Positions 16,072 through 25,618 of a stretch of 64,000 nucleotides of DNA are shown here, piece by piece. The stretch comes from Amylostereum areolatum (lineage: Eukaryota > Basidiomycota > Agaricomycetes > Russulales > Stereaceae). The position numbers were made by a program, and so were the translations under genes. The notes beneath the pieces are model-generated. The model was not told the origin of the DNA. It did not search any database and saw only the letters and a program-made list of their open reading frames with translations. Each line of letters begins with the position of its first letter. Position 1 is the first letter of the stretch. Where the stretch lies: positions 1-64,000 of the forward strand of contig SAXG01000058.1 of the NCBI GenBank assembly GCA_012932865.1, in the 5' to 3' direction.

Positions 16072-19000
16072 AACGCCCCCCAGTCACGTCGTCTGGTGGA
16101 GGCAAAGGACTTTTGGTATCATCGTCGAATCGTTTCGCTGTATTATCATCCATGCATACCTGTGAGCAATCGTATCCCCCGTGTTTGTATCTGTCTACTG
16201 TCACCAAGAACAGGCAAACACCATCGATCACGCTCAAAGTCAAGCTGATCGGACGAGTTACCAAAAGAGAAATCGACGCAGACGCGCTGCTTGATAGCGG
16301 CGCAGAAGGAATTATCCTGAACCGAAGCTTCGTTGAACGCAAGAAGCTCACCACAAGAAAACTAGAAAACCCGTTCCCCGTGCGTAATGTGGATGGCACC
16401 GAGAACGTCATGGGCTGGGTACGCGACACAACGACCCAGCGGATCCGGATATACTCGCAAGATTCAAAGGCATACCATGAGGAAGAGGCTGAGTTCTTCA
16501 TCACCGACATTGGCGATCATGACATGATCCTTGGAACAGACTGGCTCGACGAGCACAATCCCACCATAGACTGGCAACGAGACCGTGTTGACATGCTCCG
16601 CTGCCCTCCCTCGTGCACTCTGTCCAAACCTCCTGTGACGAACCTTGCAACCAAGCCACGGAAACCATCATCGGTCCAATCACAGCGTAAGGTTGAAGCA
16701 GGTAAAACCCCGAGGACACCTCTCGTCGTGGACGATCCCTTCCCAGAGCCGACATATGTGTCCTGGACCCCAGTCCCCACTTATGTTATTCCTGCACGCA
16801 GAGTCAAAGGTGTTCGCGTCCGCACGGTCCATCGCTCCCCTCTACCCGCACGACTCTTCACTGAAGACGACGACGAGCGGCCCATGGTATTCCGAGACTG
16901 GGAGATCAATGGACTACGCCGCGCCGGAATCCTCCCTGAAACCGATGGTCCTAATCCAGATGCAATACCCATCCGCGCAGGCTTTACAAAAGCGCAGGAG
17001 CTTGCAGAGCATTCAAAAGAGAATGCACGCCCGCAAACCTTTGAAGACTTAGTCCCCCCGCCGTACCGCGACTTTGCGCCTGTATTCGACAAGAAAACCT
17101 CCGAGCGACTTCCTGACCGACGACCATGGGACCATGCTATCGACATGAAAGACGGCTTTGAACCCAAACCGTGCAAGATCTACCCCCTCTCACCTTCCGA
17201 GCAGATCGAACTCGACACCTTCCTCGATGACCACCTGAAGAAGGGCTATATCCGCCCATCGAAGTCACCTCAGGCGAGTCCGTTCTTCTTTGTGAAGAAA
17301 AAGGATGGAAAGCTGCGTCCCGTACAGGACTATCGAGAATTAAACAAGGGCACTGTCAAGAATGAATACCCCTTGCCACTGATCTCTGAAATTGTCGACC
17401 GCCTCAAAGGTGCAAAGATCTTCTCCAAGATGGATGTTCGCTGGGGCTACAACAATGTCCGCATCAAGGAAGGCGACGAGTGGAAGGCTGCGTTCAAGAC
17501 GAATCGTGGTCTCTTCGAACCTACGGTGATGTTTTTTGGGCTTATGAACTCCCCTACAACATTTCAGGCAATGATGAATGAACTGTTCAAGGATCTCATC
17601 GACTCAGGCAAGGTCATCATCTACATGGACGACATCTTGGTGTTCACTCGCACCATGGACGAACACCGTGCCATAGTGCGGCAGGTTCTGCAGCGTTTGC
17701 AAGACAACGACCTCTTCCTCAAACCGGAGAAATGCGTCTTTGAGCAAGACTCTGTCGAATACCTCGGACTCATCATCTCGCACGACAAGATCGCTATGGA
17801 CCCCGTCAAGGTAGCAGGTATTCAGGACTGGCCGGCACCACGAACGGTCAAAGATGTGCAATCCTTCCTCGGCTTTGGCAACTTCTACCGACGTTTCATC
17901 AAGGACTTCTCCAAGGTTGCACGGCCCCTATTTGATCTGACAAAGAAGGACTGCACATGGGACTGGTCGACGGACTGCCAAACTGCGTTTGACGCACTGA
18001 AAGCTGCGTTTACTTCCTCCCCCGTCTTAGTCATGCCTGACCCAAAGAAGCCTTACCTCGTTGAAGTCGATGCCTCGGACTTTGCTACTGGAGGTATACT
18101 CTCGCAGAAAGGCGACGACGGTCACTGGCATCCAGTGGCGTATCTGTCCAAGGCCCTATCGGAACCGGAACGGAACTACGACATCTACGACAAGGAGCTG
18201 CTTGCGATCATCCGTGCGCTTGAAGCCTGGCGCCACTACCTCGAAGGCGCCCCCGACACCGTCGAAATCTGGACAGATCACAAGAACCTGGAGCACTTCA
18301 AGACGGCACAGAAGCTGAGCCGCCGACAGGCACGTTGGGCTCTATTCCTCACTCGATTTGACTTCTCGCTCGTTCATAAACCAGGAATTTCCCACCGCCC
18401 AGATCCAATGTCTCGACGACCCGATCACAAGGATGGTGTTGAAAACGACAACAAGGAACGCGTCTTGCTTGACCCCAAGTACTTCCAAGTACGCGCAACA
18501 AGGCCAGGAGCAGTAACCTCCCTCGGTGATGTCGAACTCCGACGACGTATCCGCGACTGCAAAACCAAGGACATCGAGGTCGTTCAAGCCCTGGACGCCA
18601 TCTTACGAAATGGACCACGTACACTCGTCAAGAACCTTCAAGAGTGGAACTACGAAGAAGGCCTGGTCCTGTTTAGAGGAAAGGTATATGTCCCTGCAGA
18701 TGACGAGTTGCGACGCGACATTGTCAAAATGTACCATGAATCGCCCCTGGCTGGACACCCCGGTCGCTTCAAGACTTACGAGCTTGTGAGTCGTGAATAT
18801 TGGTGGCCTGGCATGTCTGTCTTTGTCCGCGACTTTGTAGCAGGATGCGCAACCTGCCAGTCGACGAAGACACAGAGCAGCCGACGCCACGTCGACATGA
18901 TCCCAAACGAAGTACCCGATCGACCATTTGGCATCATCTCCACCGACTTCATCGTCGAACTCCCTGACTGCGAAGGCTATAACACCGTCAATGTCGTGGT

Positions 19001-20159
19001 TGATCGCCTCACCAAGATGGTGGTTACCACCCCATGTACAACGAAGATCACCAGTGATGGCACGGCTGACATTCTCTTCGACAAGGTATACCAACACTAC
19101 GGCTTAGCAGACAAGATCATCTCGGATCGTGGACCCCAATTTGCTGGACAGGTGATGCGTACACTCAACGAGAAGCTCGGGATCAAGTCCGCCCTCAGCA
19201 CAGCGTATCACCCACAGACAGACGGCCAAACCGAACGCGAGAACCAGAACCTCGAGCAGTTTCTGCGAGTATTCTGCAACTACCGTCAAGACGACTGGGT
19301 GAAGTGGTTGCCCTTCTTCGAGTTTTCTCACAACTCTCGCACCCATGCAGCTACTGGAAAGGCTCCCTTTGAAGTCCTCTACGGCTTCCTCCCCAGGATG
19401 TACCCGTCCGTAAACCCGTCCTCAAAGGTCCCTGCAGTTGAAGAACGCCTCCGTCAACTTGAAGAAGTCCGACAAGAGATCAAAGCCAGCCTTGCCCTCG
19501 CATCTGACTTAATGAAGCACTACAATGGTGACACGATCAGCAAATCGACACTGTTCGCCGTTGGAGACAAGGTCTGGCTCGAAGGCAAAAACCTGAAGAC
19601 GACGAGGCCGAAAGCTAAGCTTGCTGCCAAACGATTTGGACCCTTCGAGATCGTTGACGTCATTAGCCCAGTGAATTACCGCCTGAAGCTGCCGAAGACG
19701 TGGAGAATCCACCCAGTCTTCCATGCTTCGCTGCTCACCGCATACAAGGAGACAACGGCACATGGTCCAAACTATGAACAACCGCCGCCTGACCTCGTTG
19801 ATGACGAAGAAGAATATGACGTTGAAGACATCATCGACTCGAAGCCGACCCGCAACAAGAAAGGCATACAATACCTCGTCAAGTGGGTAGGCTATCCTGA
19901 CTCCGAGAATACCTGGCTCCCTCGCTCCTCGCTCTCAAAGGTCACCGACATGATCGACGCCTTCCACAAACGCCATCCAAACGCGCCCCGCCCTGTGCGT
20001 TCCCTCGGCATCTCCTTTGATGATTTTCTCGCATCTACCCTTGCAGATGACATCGCGCTCCAGGCGAAAGCGCGTCTTAAAGGGGGGGTAATGTCACGGA
20101 TCGCTCCATTTCTCTCTTCATTTGCAGACCTCGTACACGCGACGTGTCACGGCACATGA
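16068..20159 (+). CDS. pol: element B copy 1 Pol polyprotein (PR-RT-RNaseH-INT-chromodomain)
   Basis: About 1363 codons, in the -1 frame relative to gag, with no own AUG at its start. Protease LLDSGAEGIILNRSF lies near the N-terminus; RT has KDGKLRPVQDYRELN and YMDDILVF (about residue 519); RNase H has VDASDFATGGILSQ and TDHKNLEHF; integrase has the HHCC finger (YHESPLAGHPGRFKT to CATCQSTK) and the core ([30 protein letters not shown]). A chromodomain (LVKWVGYPDSENTWLPRSSL) lies at about 1266-1300. The last 22 or so codons run into the 3' LTR. Intact, so possibly functional. Confidence 0.95.
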   Translation: MKRPPVTSSGGGKGLLVSSSNRFAVLSSMHTCEQSYPPCLYLSTVTKNRQTPSITLKVKLIGRVTKREIDADALLDSGAEGIILNRSFVERKKLTTRKLENPFPVRNVDGTENVMGWVRDTTTQRIRIYSQDSKAYHEEEAEFFITDIGDHDMILGTDWLDEHNPTIDWQRDRVDMLRCPPSCTLSKPPVTNLATKPRKPSSVQSQRKVEAGKTPRTPLVVDDPFPEPTYVSWTPVPTYVIPARRVKGVRVRTVHRSPLPARLFTEDDDERPMVFRDWEINGLRRAGILPETDGPNPDAIPIRAGFTKAQELAEHSKENARPQTFEDLVPPPYRDFAPVFDKKTSERLPDRRPWDHAIDMKDGFEPKPCKIYPLSPSEQIELDTFLDDHLKKGYIRPSKSPQASPFFFVKKKDGKLRPVQDYRELNKGTVKNEYPLPLISEIVDRLKGAKIFSKMDVRWGYNNVRIKEGDEWKAAFKTNRGLFEPTVMFFGLMNSPTTFQAMMNELFKDLIDSGKVIIYMDDILVFTRTMDEHRAIVRQVLQRLQDNDLFLKPEKCVFEQDSVEYLGLIISHDKIAMDPVKVAGIQDWPAPRTVKDVQSFLGFGNFYRRFIKDFSKVARPLFDLTKKDCTWDWSTDCQTAFDALKAAFTSSPVLVMPDPKKPYLVEVDASDFATGGILSQKGDDGHWHPVAYLSKALSEPERNYDIYDKELLAIIRALEAWRHYLEGAPDTVEIWTDHKNLEHFKTAQKLSRRQARWALFLTRFDFSLVHKPGISHRPDPMSRRPDHKDGVENDNKERVLLDPKYFQVRATRPGAVTSLGDVELRRRIRDCKTKDIEVVQALDAILRNGPRTLVKNLQEWNYEEGLVLFRGKVYVPADDELRRDIVKMYHESPLAGHPGRFKTYELVSREYWWPGMSVFVRDFVAGCATCQSTKTQSSRRHVDMIPNEVPDRPFGIISTDFIVELPDCEGYNTVNVVVDRLTKMVVTTPCTTKITSDGTADILFDKVYQHYGLADKIISDRGPQFAGQVMRTLNEKLGIKSALSTAYHPQTDGQTERENQNLEQFLRVFCNYRQDDWVKWLPFFEFSHNSRTHAATGKAPFEVLYGFLPRMYPSVNPSSKVPAVEERLRQLEEVRQEIKASLALASDLMKHYNGDTISKSTLFAVGDKVWLEGKNLKTTRPKAKLAAKRFGPFEIVDVISPVNYRLKLPKTWRIHPVFHASLLTAYKETTAHGPNYEQPPPDLVDDEEEYDVEDIIDSKPTRNKKGIQYLVKWVGYPDSENTWLPRSSLSKVTDMIDAFHKRHPNAPRPVRSLGISFDDFLASTLADDIALQAKARLKGGVMSRIAPFLSSFADLVHATCHGT
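20080..20091 (+). other. polypurine tract of element B
   Basis: AAAGGGGGGGTAA directly before the 3' LTR, inside the end of pol. Confidence 0.7.
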
Positions 20160-20511
20160 CTTTCCCTTGCATCACATGCTTCAACGACGTCATTGCCCGG
20201 ACTTCCGAGCGGGGTTCCGCATCCTTATCTATGACATCACTGCTCCGGACCTTCGTCCTCCGCCCCATGACTCCTTTCCTATTGTTCCCCCCGCTCGCAC
20301 CACTATCGCATCACATCGCACCATCGTTCCCACTTGTATATAAGGACAGTGTTTCTCCTCCCTTTTCCCTAGACTGTCCATCTCGTCATACGGTACTGTA
20401 GCGCACGTTGCACTACCCTAGACCCCGGCACTCTCGAATCTATTTTCTTCTCGCTCCTCCCATCGTCGCGACTTAGGCGGTTCATCGGTCTCATAAACTG
20501 CGTTTCTGACA
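20092..20511 (+). repeat. element B copy 1, 3' LTR
   Basis: 420 bp, nearly identical to the 5' LTR (three differences by eye). Confidence 0.93.
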
Positions 20512-21198
20512 GTCGCTCGGAATAAATCGCTCACAAGTCATGCACGCGTGCATCTTGTGCGGCTGACCAGCCTCGATCATGCGTACATTCCGAGCTTCCA
20601 TTGCTTCCTGCAGGCGCGGCTCATGCTGTCCCTTGTCGGAGAGAGTGAGGCATATGCCTAGCTCAGCGTGGTCGCGCAACAAGGCATTGAGTGCGAAAAC
20701 ATGCCAGGCTTGCTCGGAGCTGAATGTAAACGTATTTGGCCAGTCATTGGGCTGCGCGTGCTTCGGTTTGGAAAGTGCTGCATTGTAAATCTTCGCACAG
20801 TTCTGCCCAGAGACCCTGTACAACATACGAGTAAGGAGAAAACGAGAGAGAACTCGATCTGACACACCACGCAAATAGCATACACATAGTGAACAGCTCA
20901 CAAAGCTCACCCTCAATGAACGCGTGCTTTTCGAAGTGAATCGCGTCGGGTACGCCGCCATAATAGCATCGTAAGCCATCAACGATGTAGTAGTTCAGAT
21001 GGTAACATATATTACAACCTAGAAGCTAGATGAGCGTTGAATGAAATGAGGGTCATGAATATAACTCACCGGTACATAGAAGAGAAGTCGTATATGCTGC
21101 ACGGGCACCGCGATCACGTGTGTAGTACACCACTGGATATCGTGAGCCTCATTTGAGAAGGGAAGCGCACTTGTCGCAGGTGTAGACGGGGGGGGTAA
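20512..21198 (-). pseudogene. KDZ-associated gene, CxC5 and linker piece
   Basis: The minus strand holds the cysteine-cluster part near the solo LTR (VYTCDKCASLLK, then an in-frame TGA, then GSRYPVVYYTRDRGARAAYT), an intron (GTGAGTT to TTCTAG), NICYHLNYYIVDGLRCYYGG, a second intron (GTGAGC to TACAG) and an exon with FTFSSEQAWHVFALNALLRD, MEARNVRMIEAGQPHKMHAC and CERFIPSD. The single TGA in LLK-stop-GSRYP is a nonsense mutation in an otherwise open frame. Element B cuts the piece at 20512, the solo LTR at 21198. Confidence 0.8.
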
Positions 21199-21748
21199 TG
21201 TTAAGGACGGTCCTTATCACGTGACAAGCGGCTCAGGCTACAGTACTCGTGCGTGTGAGAAGTGGGATCAGGTGATCCAGACGTCTCGGTTATACGAAGG
21301 TTGAAGTCGATAAGCGAAGCAGTAAGTCTTCACGGAAGACTTAGGCGAGCTTTCGACTTAGTTACTTTGGGTTCTCTTTAATAGTTTTCAAGAGGAGGTT
21401 CTATTTAGAACAGTCCTGTATTTACAAAGAGAACGAGCTGGGGAATAGCTCGTTCGTTGAGCCTCCTTTTATAAGAAAGGAGGTCGAGTAAACATATGTA
21501 CATTGAGCGACGGTTGTATCAAGTATCTACGGGGACGAGACTGTGGCACCGTCATGGCTATGCCGTTGAGACGGTGACGATCTACGGCACCGTCGTGGCT
21601 ATGCCGTGGAGACGGTGACAATCTGTGGCACTGTCGTGGTCGCGTCGTTGAGACTGTTATGAACTGGGGCACAGTCGTAATCCGTCGTTTAGCGACGTCC
21701 TTCCGAGTAAGGTAAGGGAAAATGAGATACCTTATCGGAGTTGTGACA
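21199..21748 (-). repeat. solo LTR of element A family
   Basis: About 550 bp, TGTTAAGG to TGTGACA, clearly homologous to the element A LTR but diverged. It is flanked by GGTAA on both sides (21194-21198 and 21749-21753), so it is a true insertion that lost its interior by LTR-LTR recombination. Confidence 0.92.
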
Positions 21749-22277
21749 GGTAAAAGATGTGATCGCCTAGTAAACATGAGATCAGATGAGGATGTGTATG
21801 GTGAGTAGACATGGACGCACTGATAAGATCCATCCCTCGTGTATCGGAACCCATCCTGCCATACTTTTGAAAGTCTTCGGCCTCCTTCGGCGACAGTTCC
21901 GTGGGGCCATCCAGCCATACAACATCTTTCAGTGAAACCCAATAGGTAAGCACAGTTTCGATGTTGGGTGCAGAGAGCATGTTGCGAAGAAATTCGAGGA
22001 GGTGGTGTGGAAGAAGGACAGGAGGGTGATCTGTGCCGATGCCACCATGGGCATGAAGGACAATCTCACGCTTCAGTCGGCGAGCGTAACAGACGAAGCG
22101 CTCGACATCGTGAAACGTGAAGTCACCTCCACCTGCAAGGGAAAGATTCTGACTGAGTGTGTGGAACGTTGCCATTGTAGCTTTTGTTGGATTCTGGAGT
22201 CTGGACGGTCTGGACGGCGATCCGACGATAGATAATCGGAGGGAGGGGAGGGGACGGAGGGGGGACGAAAGACTCAT
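21749..22277 (-). pseudogene. KDZ-associated gene, 5' (N-terminal) piece
   Basis: From the ATG at 22277 (or the internal MATFHTLSQNLSLAGG) the minus strand reads VERFVCYARRLKREIVLHAH, HPPVLLPHHLLEFL, TYWVSLKDVVWLDGPTELS and FQKYGRMGSD, the N-terminal part expected of a CxC5/CxC6 protein. An intron (GTGCGTCC to TTACTAG) follows. The next exon (GDHIFY) is cut by the solo LTR and continues as PPVYTCDKC on the other side. Confidence 0.8.
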
Positions 22278-23660
22278 GGCATACTGCCTTTATACCTTCC
22301 GACAGTTCTCAGCAAACAGTTTTATTGTTGTGGAACATAATGAACTCGGAGACGTGAGTGGCCTCAAGGCAAAACAATACCTTAGATCAGCGTTACAGGG
22401 TGTCACACAGACATCAGGAAAACTCCTGGTACTTGAGCCATACTTGGACTTGACAGAACAACTTGGACTTGGAGATTATACTTGGACAGGACTTGGACTG
22501 GAAGAAAAAGACTTGGAAACTTGGTCAGATAGAAGGACATTGGGAGTTTACTTGGGCATATAGTAGTTTACTTGGACATGTAGTAGTTTACTTTCGTGAC
22601 TTGGGTTGAATATGCAAGTACTTACAGTTCTAATGCAAAATCACGACTTAGTGGATTTCGAGAACAAAGGTCACGTGACTTGTCAGTTTTATCGACGCTC
22701 AACGCCGCGTCGACTCCTTGTCCTCAACCACGACATCAGTCGCTGTTGGGGACCCGGCCTCGTCGCCGTCGTCGTCGTCATCGACGTTGCCGTCGCCTTT
22801 GACGACTATCCCTTCGTCACCGTCAACAGCTGCGCCCGCCTTGCACTCATCGCCATGAACGCCCTCACCCTCGTCGCGCCACCCGGTGCTTTCGACGCCA
22901 CGTCACCGTCGCCGTCAACGCCAGCGCACGCCGTCAACACCAATGGCCACCTTCAACTCTCCCGTCCCCATCCCCGTCCCCGTCCCCGTCCCCGTCCCCG
23001 TCCCCGTCCCCGTCAATGCCCACGCCCGTGCCCGCTTCACTCCCGCACCCTCAACGCCGTCGCCCTGGTTGTGTCACCCGGCGCTGTCGACGCCACGTCA
23101 CCGTCGCCGTCACCCGTCATCCGTCACCTCCTTCAACGCTCCCGTCCCCGTCCCCGTCCCCATTAATGCCCACACCCGCGCCCGCTTCACTCACGCACTC
23201 TCAACGCCGTCGCCCTGGTCGCGTCACCCGGCGCTGACGACGCCAAGTCTTCATTGTCATCAACGTCTGCGCACGCCCTCAACACCGGTTGCCTCCTTCA
23301 ATGCTCCCGTCCCCTTCGCCCTCAACACCCCCGCCTCTGCTGCTTCAATACCCACGCGCCCATCGCGCTCAATGCCTAGTCCCCTGTCCCCTCAAATGCC
23401 CGGTCCCTCATCACTTCCAACATCCACAACCCCCTCACCCCCACGCTGGCGTCGTCGTCACCCCCAACGCCCACACCCCGTCACATTGACATCCACGCCC
23501 TCGTCTCCTCCGTCGCACTCAATGCCAGTGTGGGCTTGCGCTCAAGAGTGGTTTCTCCTCACCCCATCCCTTCCGCTCAGTCCATCCCTCCCCTCCTCTC
23601 CCGCCCCCCTGCGCCTGTTCCTGCCCTCGTGCCTCGGAGATTGTGCTGAAATCGTGCGAG
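22278..23660. other. non-coding stretch with simple repeats
   Basis: No gene supported. 22380-22600 is rich in ACTTGGA words. 22960-23015 is a run of CCCCGT units, echoed at 23140-23160, within a long pyrimidine-rich strand (22680-23640) full of CGTC and CACCC words. The open frames here are by-products of that composition. Confidence 0.6.
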
Positions 23661-23999
23661 GTAAGTAAATACGCCCTCTACACATTCATGGTCACTCACC
23701 TCGTCCGCCCAGTCCATTGCTCGCTCTCCCTCGCTGCTGCACCGACGGAAACGTTGTCGCTCCCAAGCACCTCGTTGCGTGCCGCCGGCCGGCCCGTGCT
23801 GACGACGGCTGCCAGGCGCGCTGCGCTGTGGCCGCGACGCCCGATCTTCGCAATGCTCATCTCATCTTCCTTGATGCCTGTGCTTCTATTCACCTCTATA
23901 CATACTATACATATCGTAATTGTACTTAATACTGGTTGTACTTCTATTGGTAGTATTCAGTATTCAGTATAAACAAATAAAAATATGTTTTATGACAAC

Positions 24000-24260
24000 C
24001 ATAATATGTCCTTGAGTGCAGCTTTCAGAGAGCTTGGGGCTCCTGGGATGGATCATTAACCTGCCTTGAGAGTACATGGTCTTGAACTGGGTATGTTTGG
24101 TGAGTGACTTGAGGTTCCTTGAGGGCGACCTTGGAGACCTTGGGCAAGTAGATATGTACTTGGCCCAGTAAGTGGCCCGGCTTGGCGAAGGTACATGTTA
24201 CTGGGTACTTGGGGCCTTGGGGGTACTTGCCCAAGGACCCCAAGTCACTGTCAAGTACTG
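24000..24260 (+). repeat. dispersed repeat with CTTGGG/CTTGAG words, copy 1
   Basis: Contains GGCCCAGTAAGTGGCCCGGC and ACATGTTACTGGGTACTTGG. An inverted relative lies at 60499-60720, directly at the edge of element A copy 2. The neighbouring 23661-23999 has nothing I can name. Confidence 0.55.
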
Positions 24261-24283
24261 GGAGTTTTCCTGATGGAGGGTCT

Positions 24284-24362
24284 GAACCAGTTCCGAGCCC
24301 AGTTCAGAACCAGGTTCAGAACCGAGTTCAGAACCGGTTCAGAACCTGGTTCAGAACTCGTG
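24284..24362. repeat. minisatellite, 12-15 bp unit
   Basis: Five to six copies of a unit like CCRRGTTCAGAA. From 24380 to 24990 the DNA is AT-rich and without a gene. Confidence 0.7.
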
Positions 24363-25075
24363 GGCTCCAGTGTCGAAGTCCTCGGAAGATCAAGGGTAGT
24401 GTTGCACAAATACAAATAAATATCTTGAGGAGCCATATTATAATGGATACAAAAAAATATGAGTATGGAGAGAAGGATATTTATTCATGTCCGTATTTAA
24501 TCATATTTACTTTGTATTTACTCCCACATTTCCTGTCTCCAAATCACTCCAAATCAGGTCTATCCTCGGACATGTAATGGATGAAATGACAGGACATGAT
24601 TGTATATCAGTACTTCTGAAGTGTTATATGTATACAAGCTCTCACTAAAGCCTCCCCAAACTCGTCAACATGCTTTGAGATGACTGGGAGATGGCTGTCC
24701 ACAGTGTAAACATGAGAAAGTCAATGTCAATGTTATATCTGCTGGCTCTATTGGGGAAATTGACCTTAGAGAACAGATGTATAGCCAAGGACTGACTCCT
24801 TGTAAGCTGTGATCCAGCTGCAATGACATAGGAGTAAATATATTATATTATGTAGCCCATATCTAATCATATCTTGTGATTATGATTATGGGCAACCCTA
24901 TATCTAATAGTATTTTTGCATATTATTATGATTATATTTGAATATATTCTATAATTTGTTCAACACTAATCAAGGGAGTCGGGACTGAGAGTCTGAGACT
25001 AGACTGAGGGAGAGCCCGAAGAGTTAGAGCCTTACTTAGAGCCTTCGGGTAAAAAAGGAAGGCAAGACCTGCGAA

Positions 25076-25168
25076 CGACACCAGCAGGATTTGAACCTGC
25101 GCTCCCAGAGGGAAACAGATGAGACTTAGAATTCGAATCTGTCGCCGTAACCACTTGGCTATAGTGTC
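25076..25168 (-). tRNA. tRNA-Ser(CGA) with an 11-nt intron
   Basis: Class II tRNA on the minus strand. Acceptor GACACTA pairs with TGGTGTC, discriminator G. The anticodon stem ACAGA/TCTGT encloses TT-CGA-A, an 11-nt intron (TTCTAAGTCTC) at the canonical position after base 37, and the final loop A. The long variable arm is TTTCCCTCTGGGA and the T arm GCAGGTTCAAATCCTGC. The serine variable arm and CGA anticodon read UCG codons. Confidence 0.88.
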
Positions 25169-25618
25169 TTGTTTGGTAGCCCACCGGAGAACACCGTCGC
25201 AGTGTCCTACGTAGTCTCTGCGGTCAGCGGCGACTGGCGTCTTCCAAGATGCAAACCTTTATCTTCGCCGCTGCGGTACGTAGCATGCTCGGTCCCGCAT
25301 GCAGGTATCCATCGCAAGCGCACGTCGTCAAAGCGCCAGGGCTCGAGCGAAAACGGCCTAGGATGGACGATGACGCGGGTAGTCGGAAGACGAGGGCCAG
25401 GTGAGACGGCCACTCCAAAGCCTGGAGCGGGAACGGTTGGGGCAGCTTTCGCTCACTGGTCACTGTGGCCCAACTGTGGCCGCAAGTTGCAACACCTCCT
25501 GGTCCCAGCGGGCGATGACATCACCCTGACGTCGCCGCCCTCTTCCCGTCCTCTGCGCCCTCTTATAACCCGCCCGCCCTCTTCCTCGCCTCCTTACCTA
25601 CAACTCACTCACCCCACC

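Larger units (their letters stand above)
13418..20511 (+). mobile_element. Ty3/gypsy chromodomain retrotransposon B, copy 1 (complete, 7.1 kb)
   Basis: Complete element on the plus strand. LTRs of 420 bp (13418-13837 and 20092-20511) begin TGTCACGG and end CTGACA, differing at three positions by eye. The target duplication is GTCGC (13413-13417 and 20512-20516). Inside: a long leader, gag, and pol with chromodomain, both open. The polypurine tract AAAGGGGGGG precedes the 3' LTR (20080-20091). It belongs to a different chromovirus family from element A, with no accessory region after pol. Confidence 0.95.

Noticed and set aside
2833..20511. the two A-B blocks as one segmental duplication
   Set aside because: The sequence between and around the elements differs, and the first pair has independent target duplications.
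22960..23015. CCCCGT run as a possible telomeric or centromeric repeat
   Set aside because: It is short, imperfect, unlike the TTAGGG fungal telomere, and embedded in a general pyrimidine-rich strand.
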